NCBI GenBank assembly: GCA_036380715.1
Contig: DASVEF010000222.1
Coordinates: forward strand, 27,865 to 91,864
DNA length: 64,000 nt
Direction of reading: 5' to 3'
From: UBA5704 sp036380715
GTDB taxonomy: Bacteria > Acidobacteriota > Thermoanaerobaculia > Multivoradales > UBA5704
Shown here: positions 56,408 to 64,000 of the stretch, piece by piece
How the letters are laid out: each line of letters opens with the position of its first letter
How positions within the stretch are numbered: the stretch's first letter is position 1
Notes under the pieces: model-generated
Databases searched by the model: none
Told to the model about the DNA's origin: nothing
Seen by the model: only the letters and a program-made list of their open reading frames with translations
Translations under genes and position numbers: made by a program

Positions 56408-57387
56408 AGATCGACAAGGATTTCCTTGCCACCCTCTTGTTTGCGGACCTGGACCGGGACCTGCCGGGTGAGCGGAGCGGGATTGCCCTCCCGGCCCGCC
56501 CAGACCAGATAATCCCCTTCCGGCAGCCGGCCGCCCGCTTCTGAGCCGGATACGGGGAGCTGTCTGACCGCGTCCTTGCTCCTGGCCAGGAGCCGGGGGA
56601 CGTAGTAGACCCGCAGGCCCTCTCCCTGAAGCCTGACCACGACGCGCGCGTCGCGCCACCTCCTGTGCGGCTCTCCCTGCGGCCGGGCCGCGTCGAAATT
56701 CCGCGCCTTGAGGTTCATGTCCTCGGAGACCGCGATGACCGTCTCCCGGTCGGCGTCGGCCAGCGCCTTGCCGGATTTGACGAACCCTTCCAGGAGCGAC
56801 TGCACGAGCCGGGCCTCGGCGAGCGACTGGCGCAGCATCTCGGGAGAGAAGGGGCGCGATCCCTCGTCGAGCCTGCGGTTCAGCTCATCGAGGTAACCCC
56901 GGACCTCGTCGAGCGCTCCCACGACCTCTTCCTTGTTCTCCGGCCCTGTGAAACGGGCCGCGGGCAGGAACGAGACCTTCTCGACCACGGGCCCCAGGGT
57001 CTGGCTGGCGGTCAGCAGCGCCTTCTTGGTTTGCGCAGCGACGCTCAGGCGGAGCCCCTCGCTCGCGGCGCCTTCTGATACCCCGCGCTCCTTTGCGGCC
57101 GGAAGGACGATCCGGGACCCTGCCGCGAGCGGGCTCAGGCTCTCCAGGTCGGGGTTCAAGGAGTACACGACGCTCAGGGCCTCCCCGTCGGGGTGGATGC
57201 CCATCTGCCGGAGCAGCTTGTCGATCCTCTCCCCTGTCCGGACGGTGACGGTCACCGTCTCCAGGGGATCGACAGGCTCGACGTCGAGCCCGCTCAACGA
57301 GCGCCCCCCTTGACCGAGGAGGCCCGGCGGGCTGATCATCCGCGTCAGGAAGAGGAGCGGAATCAGAAATCCCAAGGCTCTTCTCAT
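56404..57387 (-). CDS. Exported protein with LysM-like domain and helical core
   Basis: A 327-residue protein with a signal sequence (LGFLIPLLFLTRMISPPG), a LysM-like segment (TVTVRTGERIDKLLRQMGIH, VVYSLNPDLESLSPLAAGSR, IVLP), a helical region (about 110-220) and a C-terminal beta part (VVVRLQGEGLRVYYVPRLL, LPEGDYLVWAGREGNPAPLT). The LysM match suggests peptidoglycan contact but the motif is loose. It starts 7 bp after the rsmD stop, so the three genes 58599-56404 probably form one minus operon with the fusion gene upstream. Confidence 0.65.
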   Translation of the reverse strand: MRRALGFLIPLLFLTRMISPPGLLGQGGRSLSGLDVEPVDPLETVTVTVRTGERIDKLLRQMGIHPDGEALSVVYSLNPDLESLSPLAAGSRIVLPAAKERGVSEGAASEGLRLSVAAQTKKALLTASQTLGPVVEKVSFLPAARFTGPENKEEVVGALDEVRGYLDELNRRLDEGSRPFSPEMLRQSLAEARLVQSLLEGFVKSGKALADADRETVIAVSEDMNLKARNFDAARPQGEPHRRWRDARVVVRLQGEGLRVYYVPRLLARSKDAVRQLPVSGSEAGGRLPEGDYLVWAGREGNPAPLTRQVPVQVRKQEGGKEILVDL

Positions 57388-57394
57388 ACGTCTC

Positions 57395-57952
57395 TCATCC
57401 CGGACCTTTCCGATAGAAGCTGATCGAGCTTTCGCCGTAGCGCCGGGTGTCCACCTTGACCAGCGAACCGGCCACGACGGGCAGGGTGCGGCGCGAGGAG
57501 TGCTCGACGGCGACCTCGGCCTCCCCGGCGAGGAGGGGGACGACGCCCGCGATCAGCTCCTCGTAGAGGTTGAAGTTGTACGGGGGGTCGGCGTAGACGA
57601 GATCGAAGGGGCCGGCCCCCTCGGCGACGAGACGGGGGAGGCCGCCAGGCAGGGTGAGCCGGCGGATCTCCAGGAGCTTCTCGCCGAGGCGGGCGGCGTT
57701 CTCCTCCAGGGTCTTCACGGAGCGCAGGCTCTCGTCCACACAGAGGGCGGAGAGGGCGCCGCGGCCGATCGCCTCCAGGCCCACGACGCCGCTGCCGGCG
57801 AAGAGGTCGAGGACGCGCGCCCCTTCGAGGCGGTCCCCCCAGATCGAGAACAGGGCCTCGCGGACCCGACCCTCGGTGGGCCGCGCGCCGGGTGGAACGG
57901 TCAGGCCGCGTCCGCGGAAAGCTCCTCCAGTGACCCGCACTCCAGGCTTCAC
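57395..57952 (-). CDS. rsmD: 16S rRNA (guanine966-N2)-methyltransferase RsmD
   Basis: A 185-residue methyltransferase. N-terminal VTGGAFRGRGLTVPPGARPT and EGRVREALFSIW are the family hallmark. SAM motif I is VLDLFAGSGVVGLEAIGRGA. The catalytic DPPY tetrad lies at 122-125 (VYADPPYNF). The length is normal. It overlaps the upstream gene stop by 4 bp. Confidence 0.93.
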   Translation of the reverse strand: MKPGVRVTGGAFRGRGLTVPPGARPTEGRVREALFSIWGDRLEGARVLDLFAGSGVVGLEAIGRGALSALCVDESLRSVKTLEENAARLGEKLLEIRRLTLPGGLPRLVAEGAGPFDLVYADPPYNFNLYEELIAGVVPLLAGEAEVAVEHSSRRTLPVVAGSLVKVDTRRYGESSISFYRKGPG

Positions 57953-58599
57953 TTCGCTCTCGACACCAGCTTCACGAACTCCAGCCGGAGCTGGTCGCGG
58001 TGGACGTACAGGGCCAGCGGCTGCTCCGTTCCCTGCAGCTCGATCCCTTTGCCGTCGTCGGTGAAGCGGATGATGCGGTAGAGGTGTCCGTCAACTCGCT
58101 TCAACACGTCCATCCGTTGGGGCTCGTAGTCCGGCGGCAGCTCCTCGGACCCTTGCAGGCTCTTGACCTCGGCACCCAGGTCTTCGGCCACGCGGACGAC
58201 CCGCGACAGGTTGAGCGGCAGGGTGTCATAGCGCCCGAAGTGGAAGACCTGGATCGGCTTGTCCGGGAGTTGGATCGCCAGCATGCACTTCTCCACCCAC
58301 GAACCGTCCACGCCCCGCGGCAGGTTCCTCGCCTCGGAGAGGTCCTCCTCCTTGATGCGGCGGACCGCGCCGTCCCGCTGGTCGGGATTGAGCTCCGCGA
58401 GCCCCATGTCCTCCTTGCCCGGAGGCCCCTCGCGCAGGCGCACCGTGCCGTTGAGGAAGAAGGTCACCTCGCGCCGCCCCAGCTCGCTGGCGCAGTCGTA
58501 GCGAAGCACCTCGAAGGAGCGGGGGTCCGCCGGCCGGTCCGCCCACGCCGGGAAGCCGAGCAGCAGCCCGAGCAGGAATAGGGGTGGTGAAAGCTTCAT
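57949..58599 (-). CDS. Exported protein of unknown function
   Basis: A 216-residue protein with a signal peptide (LFLLGLLLGFPAWADRPADP). The mature part is mixed alpha/beta (EVLRYDCASELGRREVTFFL, WVEKCMLAIQLPDKPIQVFH, LYRIIRFTDDGKGIELQGTE). Two cysteines may form a disulfide. No known domain recognised. The start ATGA-overlaps the stop of the large fusion gene and its own stop overlaps rsmD, so it is translationally coupled on both sides. Confidence 0.7.
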   Translation of the reverse strand: MKLSPPLFLLGLLLGFPAWADRPADPRSFEVLRYDCASELGRREVTFFLNGTVRLREGPPGKEDMGLAELNPDQRDGAVRRIKEEDLSEARNLPRGVDGSWVEKCMLAIQLPDKPIQVFHFGRYDTLPLNLSRVVRVAEDLGAEVKSLQGSEELPPDYEPQRMDVLKRVDGHLYRIIRFTDDGKGIELQGTEQPLALYVHRDQLRLEFVKLVSRAK

Positions 58600-61298
58600 C
58601 CAACGTTCCTCGGCTCTATTGTCGCCGTTTTTTCTTCCGCGAGGACGGACAGAGCATAGTCCAGCTCGGCCTGCCTCTCATCGCTCCCGTCAAGCAGGCT
58701 GTCCAGGCGTGCCCTCCGCGTCGCCTGGAGGGCGTCGCCGATCCGGGGGCCGGGCGGGATCCCGGCGGCCACGAGGTCGGCGCCGCGGATCTTCAGCTCC
58801 AGCCGCCGCAGCTCGGTGAGGTCGCGGCGCACCCAGGCGCGGACCGCCTCATCTCCTTCGGCCAGGAGCAGCAACAGCTCCTCCCCGCTCAGCGGCTCCA
58901 GGGCTTCGGCGGCGCGATGCGGCGGCAGCGGCGCGGCGGATCGCAGGGCCTCGCGGACCCCGGCCAGGCGCTCCGGGAAACCGGTGAGGAGGCGCCGGTC
59001 CTCCCCCGCGAGCATCAGGCGGTCGGCGAGCTGCTCGAGCGCCTCCTCCTCCAGCCCTCCCGCCAGAGCCATCAGGAAGAGGCGCCAAGCGCGGACCGGC
59101 GGCTCGGCGAGTCCTTCGAGCTGGTACCAGTCGTAGGCGGCGCGGGCGGCGTGGAGCCGTTCGCGGGTGGCCTCGTCGATCTCGATGCGCGGATGGAGGA
59201 TGCGCAGCAGATCCAGCGCCTCCAGCCGCTCGATGCCGCGCAGCGCCAGCGCGGGATCGTCGAGCAGCATGGCCAGCTCGTCCCGCAGACGGGAGCCGGA
59301 GAGGAGGTCGAAGATCCCCTCGGCGAGCGCCCCTTCGACGAGCCGCAGGGTCTCCGGCGAGATGTGGAATCCCAGGCGCAGCTCCAGACGCACCGCCCGC
59401 AGCACCCGGGTGGGGTCGTCGATGAACGACAGGCTGTGCAGCACGCGCAGGGTCTTCTCCTTGAGGTCGCTGCGCCCGCCGAAGTAATCGATCAGCTCGG
59501 GCACGGGGTCCGGACCCAGCCGGATCGCCAGCGTGTTGATCGTGAAGTCGCGGCGGAAGAGGTCCTGGCGGAGGGCCGACATCTGGACCTCGGGCAACGC
59601 GGCCGGAGCGCGGTAGTGCTCGCTGCGCGCGGTGGCCACGTCGATGTGGAACCCCTCGGGATCGACCACGACGGCGGTGAGGAAGGTGCGATGCTCGCGC
59701 ACCCGCCCGCCGAGCGCCCCGGCCAGCCGGGCCGCGAAGTCGAGCCCGTCTCCCTCGACGACCAGGTCCAGGTCGCGGTTGTCGCGCTCCAGCAGCAGGT
59801 CGCGCACGAAGCCGCCCACCAGGTAGACCGGGACGCCGGCCTCGCGCGAGACCTCGGCGATGCGGTTGACCCGGGAGGCCAGGAACGGGGGCAGCCGCTC
59901 CTCCAGGAGCTGGGCGATCTTCTCGCGCCTCTCCCGGAGCTGCTCGGCGCGGCGGTCGAGCTTCTCCTCGAATGCCTCCAGCCGGCCATGCAGGTGCCGC
60001 AGGAGCTGCATCCGGGTGACCAATCCCAAGGGCCTGCCGGCCTCGCGATCGCCGACCAGCACCAGGCGCGGGTGCCGCGAGAGCATGCGCTCCTCCACCT
60101 CCTCGGCGGGTGCGGCGGGGTCGACCCACTCCACGTGGGGGGTCATCACCCTCCCGACCGGCCATCCGCCGAGCCCGTGCTGGATCGCGGCGTCCAGGAG
60201 CTGGCGGGAGACCACTCCGACGACCTTTCCCTGCTGTTCCGGATCAATGACCGGGACCGCGTTGACCCGCCAGGTGTTGAGACAGGCCTTGGCCTCATCG
60301 ACCGTGACGCCCGCGGAAAGCTCGCGGAACGGGGTGATCATCAGGTCGCGGGCGCGGGCGGACGGCGGGAGGGACTCGCGCAGGAAGGCGAGCAGCTCCT
60401 CGCGGACCTCCAGAACGGTCTTTCCCCGGACGCGCGCCGCCGCCGCGGTGGCGTGGCCGCCGCCGTCCGCGAATTCCTCCAACGCCTGCCCGAGGTCAAA
60501 GCCGGGGAGGTCGCCGCGGGCGATCAGGGTGACGCGGTCGTTCTCCTCCCCTTCGCCGAACAGGGCGAAGAGGAGCGGCAGCTCGAAGATCTCCAGGCAG
60601 CGGGAGACGAGCGGGGCCAGCTCCTCCACGTACTCTCCCAGGTCCAGCTCGACGATCCCCACGCGGTGGCCGCGGAGGCGGTGCACCTCCAGCCGCTGCG
60701 TCATGCGGTGGAGGATTTCGAGATGTCGGGCGCCCAGGGGACGGGTGACGAAGCGGCGGACCGGCGCCAGCTCTCCCCCCTGAGCCAGCAGCCAGAGCAC
60801 GGCCTCGAAGTCGCGGGGGCCGGCCGTGGCGTGGGTGAGCGAGCCCGTGTCCTCGTAAATCCCCAGCAAGAGCAGGTTCGCCTCGGCCGCCGTGCACGAC
60901 ATGCCGCGGCGGCGCATCTCCTCCACCATCAGCGTCGAGGTCGAGCCCGCCGCGGGATCGACGATCCCTCCGGTCACCGGGATGTCCGAGCCGGAATCGG
61001 GGTGGTGGTCGTAGCTCCAAACCTCGATCCCGGGATACTTCTCCAGCCACTCCGAGACCGCGCCGATCCGGTCGCTCTGCCGGACGTCACACAGGATCAC
61101 CCGGGTCAACTCCGAGGGATCGACGTCCTTCTGCCGCAGCTCCTCGAGCTCGAAAAAGCCGCTCTCCAGCATCCGGCGCACCGACTCCTCCTTCGACCCC
61201 GGAAAGAACAGCCGCGCCTCCGGGTGGAACCGCGACGCCGCGACCATGGCCGCGAGAGCGTCGAAGTCGGCGTTGATGTGGGTGGACAGCAGCTCCAT
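58596..61298 (-). CDS. DHH phosphoesterase - CBS pair - tRNA nucleotidyltransferase/poly(A) polymerase fusion
   Basis: A 900-residue three-part protein. DHH/DHHA1 phosphoesterase (about 1-310): THINADFDALA, DHH at 97-99, GGGH at 279-282. CBS pair (about 315-435): ARDLMITPFRELSAGVTVDE, VGRVMTPHVEWVDP. Class II nucleotidyltransferase head (about 470-900): VYLVGGFVRDLLL (GG 495-496), catalytic RDLDLVVEG with D509 and D511, FTINTLAIRL, DDPTRVLRAVRLELRLG. Such fusions occur in several phyla and are expected to add A (or CCA) to tRNA ends. The DHH part may trim RNA or cleave nanoRNA. A TACAAT box 8 nt before the ATG suggests a leaderless start. Confidence 0.9.
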   Translation of the reverse strand: MELLSTHINADFDALAAMVAASRFHPEARLFFPGSKEESVRRMLESGFFELEELRQKDVDPSELTRVILCDVRQSDRIGAVSEWLEKYPGIEVWSYDHHPDSGSDIPVTGGIVDPAAGSTSTLMVEEMRRRGMSCTAAEANLLLLGIYEDTGSLTHATAGPRDFEAVLWLLAQGGELAPVRRFVTRPLGARHLEILHRMTQRLEVHRLRGHRVGIVELDLGEYVEELAPLVSRCLEIFELPLLFALFGEGEENDRVTLIARGDLPGFDLGQALEEFADGGGHATAAAARVRGKTVLEVREELLAFLRESLPPSARARDLMITPFRELSAGVTVDEAKACLNTWRVNAVPVIDPEQQGKVVGVVSRQLLDAAIQHGLGGWPVGRVMTPHVEWVDPAAPAEEVEERMLSRHPRLVLVGDREAGRPLGLVTRMQLLRHLHGRLEAFEEKLDRRAEQLRERREKIAQLLEERLPPFLASRVNRIAEVSREAGVPVYLVGGFVRDLLLERDNRDLDLVVEGDGLDFAARLAGALGGRVREHRTFLTAVVVDPEGFHIDVATARSEHYRAPAALPEVQMSALRQDLFRRDFTINTLAIRLGPDPVPELIDYFGGRSDLKEKTLRVLHSLSFIDDPTRVLRAVRLELRLGFHISPETLRLVEGALAEGIFDLLSGSRLRDELAMLLDDPALALRGIERLEALDLLRILHPRIEIDEATRERLHAARAAYDWYQLEGLAEPPVRAWRLFLMALAGGLEEEALEQLADRLMLAGEDRRLLTGFPERLAGVREALRSAAPLPPHRAAEALEPLSGEELLLLLAEGDEAVRAWVRRDLTELRRLELKIRGADLVAAGIPPGPRIGDALQATRRARLDSLLDGSDERQAELDYALSVLAEEKTATIEPRNVG

Positions 61299-61306
61299 GG
61301 CCCGGG

Positions 61307-61312
61307 ATTGTA
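61307..61312 (-). promoter_or_regulatory. Putative -10 box (TACAAT), leaderless start of the fusion gene
   Basis: On the minus strand TACAAT is followed by CCCGGGCC and ATG 61298, with no ribosome site. It lies in the 42-bp gap after the dnaE stop, so the fusion gene can be transcribed independently of dnaE. Confidence 0.4.
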
Positions 61313-61340
61313 GCCCCCGGCGGGCCCTTACCGGATTCGC

Positions 61341-64000
61341 CTACGCCGGCAGCGCCTGGAAGCGCTCTTTGACGCTCCCCTGGCCGAGGAGCGACTCGAT
61401 GGAGGCCTGCAGCTCGGGGCAGGGCTGGATCTTGTAGGCCTCCTGGGCGGCAATGCGGACCACGCGGTCCTGGAGCTGGAGCTGGAGGGTCACCGGGACC
61501 TCTCCCGGGTGCTCGACCAGAAGGTCGCGCAGCCTCAGCATGTCGCCGGTCGAGATGGTCTCGCGCAGGACGAGGTCGACGCCGGCCAGCGGCTTGACCC
61601 CCAGCTTGTCCAACACCTCGATGTCCTCGACCGTCAGCTCGACGTCGGTCCCCCGCTCGCGCACCTGGCCCTTGACCAGCACCGTCAGGTCGTCCGCCAG
61701 CAGGTGGCCGAACTGCTGGAGCTGGTTGGCGAACAGGGTCACCGGCAGGCTTCCCGTAAGGTCCTCCAGCACGAACCGGCCCATGAAGCGGCCGGCGTTG
61801 GGACCGCTCTTGATCTTGACCCGGCTGAAGCCGTTGACCAGCCCGCCGACCGTGACCGAGCCCTCGGCCCCCTCCTTGAGGTCGGAAATCGTGTGCGTGA
61901 TCAGCCGCTCGATCTCGGCCTGGTGCTCGGAGAGCGGGTTGCCCGTGAGGAAGAAGCCGAGCGCCTCCTTTTCGTTGCGCAGGCGCTCGCGCTCCGGCCA
62001 GGGGGGCGTCGAGGGGTTGGGCCTGGGCTCCAGGGTCTGCCCGCCACCGTCGCCGCCCAGCAGGGAGCCGAACAGGTTCGACTGCCCCTCGTCGCGCTCC
62101 TTGCGCCGCTTCTGGCCGTATTCGAGGACTCCGTCGAGCGACTCCCACAGGGCGGCGCGATGGACGCCCAGGTTATCGAAGCCCCCCGCCTTGATCAGGC
62201 ACTCGAAGACCTTGCGGTTGGCCGCCCGCAGGTCGATCTCGGTGGCGAGATGGGCGAGGCTGCGGAAGCGGCCGATCCGGCGGCGAGCCTCCAGCACCGA
62301 GTCGATCGCCGCGGCGCCGACCCCCTTCACGGCGCCCATGCCGTAGCGGATCTGGCCGTCCTCCACCGTGAAGACGTAGTGGCTCTCGTTGATGTCGACC
62401 GGCAGCAGGCGGATGCCCATGTTGCGGCATTCGCCGATGTACTTGGCGATGGCGTCCGAGGAGGAGAGCTCGGAGTTGAGCATGGCGGCCATGAAGGCGA
62501 CCGGGTAGTGCGCCTTCAGGTAGGCCGTCTTGTAGGCCAGGTCCGCGTAGGCGACGCTGTGACTCTTGTTGAAGCCGTAGCCGGCGAAAGGCTCGATGTT
62601 GTCCCAGAGCCCCGCCGCTTTCTCCCGCACCATGCCGCGGGCGGCGGCCCCGTCGACGAACTTCTCCTTCATCTTGGCCATGACGTCGGCCTTCTTCTTG
62701 CCCATGGCTTTGCGCAGCGTGTCCGCCTCGGCCATGGTGAAGCCGGCCACCGCCACGGCGATCAGCATCACCTGCTCCTGGTAGACGATGATCCCGTAGG
62801 TCTCCTCCAGGATCGGCTTCATCTCGGGGGCGAGATAGGAGACGGACCTCTTCCCCTGCTTGCGCTGGATGTACTCCTCGACCATGCCGGACGTCAGGGT
62901 GCCCGGCCGGTACAGGGCGTTGAGGGCGGCGAGCTCTTCGAAGCGCGAGGGCTTGACCCGCCGCAGCAGGTCGGTCATGCCGCGCGACTCGAACTGGAAG
63001 ATGCCGCTCGTGCGTCCCTCGCAGAAGATGCGGAAGGTCTCGGGATCGTCGAGCGGCACTTCGTTGAGGTCGAGGTCGATCCCCTGCTGGCGCACGATCT
63101 TGACCGCGTCGTCGATCACCGTCAGGGTGCGCAGGCCCAGGAAGTCCATCTTCAGGAGCCCGAGGCTCTCGATGACGGTCATGTCCCACTGGGTCATGAT
63201 CTGCTCTTCCTCTCCCTTGGTGACCTTGTAGAGAGGGACCAGATCGTCCAGCGGACGGGGGGTGATGACCACGCCCGCGGCGTGCACGGAGGCGTGGCGG
63301 GTGAGCCCTTCCAGGCGCTTGCCCACCTCGATGACCTGCCTGACCTCGGAATCCTTCATCTCGGCGGCCAGCGCATCGTTGTCCTTGACGGCGTCGGCCA
63401 GCGACTTGGTCATGTCGGGGATCAGCTTGGCGATGCGGTCCACCTTGGCGTACGGCAGCCCCAGCACGCGCCCGACGTCGCGGATCACCGCCTTGGCGGC
63501 GAGCGTCCCGAAGGTGATGATCTGGGCCACCCGGTCGCGGCCGTACTTCTCCGTCACGTAGTGGATGACCTCGCCCCGGCGGCGCATGCAGAAGTCGATG
63601 TCGATGTCCGGCATGCTGATGCGGTCGGGGTTGAGGAAGCGCTCGAACAGCAGGTCGTACTGGAGCGGATCGATGTCGGTGATCTTCAAGGCCCAGGAGA
63701 CCACAGAGCCCGCGGCCGAGCCGCGGCCGGGGCCGACCGGCACGTCGTGCTCCTTGGCGTAGCGGATGAAGTCCCAGACCACGAGGAAGTAGCCGGCGAA
63801 GCCCATCTTCTCGATGACCTTGATCTCGTATTCCAGCCGCTCGCGGTAGCGCTCCTCGGGGTTCTTCTGGAGGCGCTTGGCGTTGCGGGCGCGCAGCAGG
63901 GCGAGGCGCTGCTCCAGACCTTCCCGGGCCACCTGCTCGAAGTAGGACGACAGCGTGTATCCGTCCGGCACCGAGTACTCGGGGAGCTGGAATCCCTCCA
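61341..64000 (-). CDS. dnaE: DNA polymerase III alpha subunit (C-terminal part; 5' end outside window)
   Basis: About 886 residues of the replicative polymerase, open to the right edge. The first visible residues (QLPEYSVPDGYTLSSYF) correspond to the segment after the PHP domain, which lies outside. Palm catalytic Asp residues are in PDIDIDFCMRR (63591-63614) and LLKMDFLGLRTL (near 63145). YGFNKSHSVAYADLAYKTAY, the beta-binding and HhH region, and a C-terminal OB domain (GSVTVGGLVNGFSRVKIKSG, FVLEDLTGSLPVTLF) follow. The stop at 61341 gives a normal DnaE1-type C-terminus. Confidence 0.96.
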   Translation of the reverse strand, partial: EGFQLPEYSVPDGYTLSSYFEQVAREGLEQRLALLRARNAKRLQKNPEERYRERLEYEIKVIEKMGFAGYFLVVWDFIRYAKEHDVPVGPGRGSAAGSVVSWALKITDIDPLQYDLLFERFLNPDRISMPDIDIDFCMRRRGEVIHYVTEKYGRDRVAQIITFGTLAAKAVIRDVGRVLGLPYAKVDRIAKLIPDMTKSLADAVKDNDALAAEMKDSEVRQVIEVGKRLEGLTRHASVHAAGVVITPRPLDDLVPLYKVTKGEEEQIMTQWDMTVIESLGLLKMDFLGLRTLTVIDDAVKIVRQQGIDLDLNEVPLDDPETFRIFCEGRTSGIFQFESRGMTDLLRRVKPSRFEELAALNALYRPGTLTSGMVEEYIQRKQGKRSVSYLAPEMKPILEETYGIIVYQEQVMLIAVAVAGFTMAEADTLRKAMGKKKADVMAKMKEKFVDGAAARGMVREKAAGLWDNIEPFAGYGFNKSHSVAYADLAYKTAYLKAHYPVAFMAAMLNSELSSSDAIAKYIGECRNMGIRLLPVDINESHYVFTVEDGQIRYGMGAVKGVGAAAIDSVLEARRRIGRFRSLAHLATEIDLRAANRKVFECLIKAGGFDNLGVHRAALWESLDGVLEYGQKRRKERDEGQSNLFGSLLGGDGGGQTLEPRPNPSTPPWPERERLRNEKEALGFFLTGNPLSEHQAEIERLITHTISDLKEGAEGSVTVGGLVNGFSRVKIKSGPNAGRFMGRFVLEDLTGSLPVTLFANQLQQFGHLLADDLTVLVKGQVRERGTDVELTVEDIEVLDKLGVKPLAGVDLVLRETISTGDMLRLRDLLVEHPGEVPVTLQLQLQDRVVRIAAQEAYKIQPCPELQASIESLLGQGSVKERFQALPA

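Noticed and set aside
58584..61313. 909-residue plus-strand open frame opposite the DHH-CBS-polymerase fusion
   Set aside because: Antisense shadow of a clearly recognised protein. High GC removes stop codons, and the translation is Arg/Gln/His-rich without domains.
1..64000. tRNA, rRNA, integrase or transposase genes
   Set aside because: I looked for cloverleaf-type GGTTCGAATCC motifs and DDE/tyrosine recombinase motifs and saw none. A tRNAscan or IS search could still find something missed by eye.

Overview
The window is a GC-rich bacterial chromosome segment. An Acidobacteriota, perhaps Thermoanaerobaculia-like, is my best guess. The pointers are two tandem secreted proteins of the VWFA-related Acidobacterial type, a DUF1800/DUF1501 Tat pair, an ECF sigma factor of the type paired with TPR kinases, and large multiheme cytochromes. 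The taxonomic call is inference. Both ends are cut: a TPR-like C-terminus at the left and dnaE at the right. I saw no tRNA, rRNA, CRISPR array, transposase or phage gene.

Layout. 1-4.4 kb: TPR end, ECF sigma factor, SAM methyltransferase, small membrane protein, MOSC protein, UbiE/MenG. 4.5-8.7 kb: two near-duplicate VWA proteins. 9-9.7 kb: vapBC. 9.7-12.7 kb: a redox membrane operon (histidine-rich membrane protein, FixH-like lipoprotein, polyferredoxin, anchored FixH-like protein). 12.7-14.3 kb: DUF4139 protein, then a TA remnant and a 19-unit 21-bp array. 15.2 kb: a foreign-looking MDR oxidoreductase. 16.2-23.5 kb: a cyanophycin region with cphB-cphA, a CphA paralogue that has lost exactly the ATP-grasp domain, a CFA-synthase-like protein and a small unknown. 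23.8-27 kb: M16 protease and LOG protein. 27-36.4 kb: divergent B-box/RDD genes and a DUF4129-DUF4350-MoxR-DUF58-SpoIIM-RDD operon. 36.5-37.8 kb: YjbR and thioredoxin-like genes and a second 21-bp array. 37.9-44.6 kb: S8 protease with FG-GAP repeats, then DUF1800/DUF1501. 44.7-48.1 kb: secreted protein, aldo/keto reductase, S41 protease, lipoprotein. 48.5-55.1 kb: an electron-transfer operon (diheme cytochrome b, 23-heme and 10-heme cytochromes c, outer-membrane barrel, Fe-S/FAD oxidoreductase), followed by a frameshifted Cys-rich lipoprotein. 55.6-64 kb: hydrolase, LysM-like protein, rsmD, secreted protein, DHH-CBS-poly(A)-polymerase fusion, dnaE.

Themes. (1) At least four families of palindromic repeats sit at gene ends, and several copies are read in frame inside proteins (M16 linker and tail, DUF4129 protein, Fe-S/FAD oxidoreductase). 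(2) Two minisatellites of unrelated sequence keep an exact, indel-free 21-bp register. (3) Many first genes of operons have a TANNNT box 6-12 nt before the start and no Shine-Dalgarno, suggesting leaderless transcripts, while operon-internal genes use SD sites or 4-bp overlaps. (4) The 23-heme protein reads as seven tandem triheme modules, a likely molecular wire from a quinol-oxidising cytochrome b towards an outer-membrane barrel.
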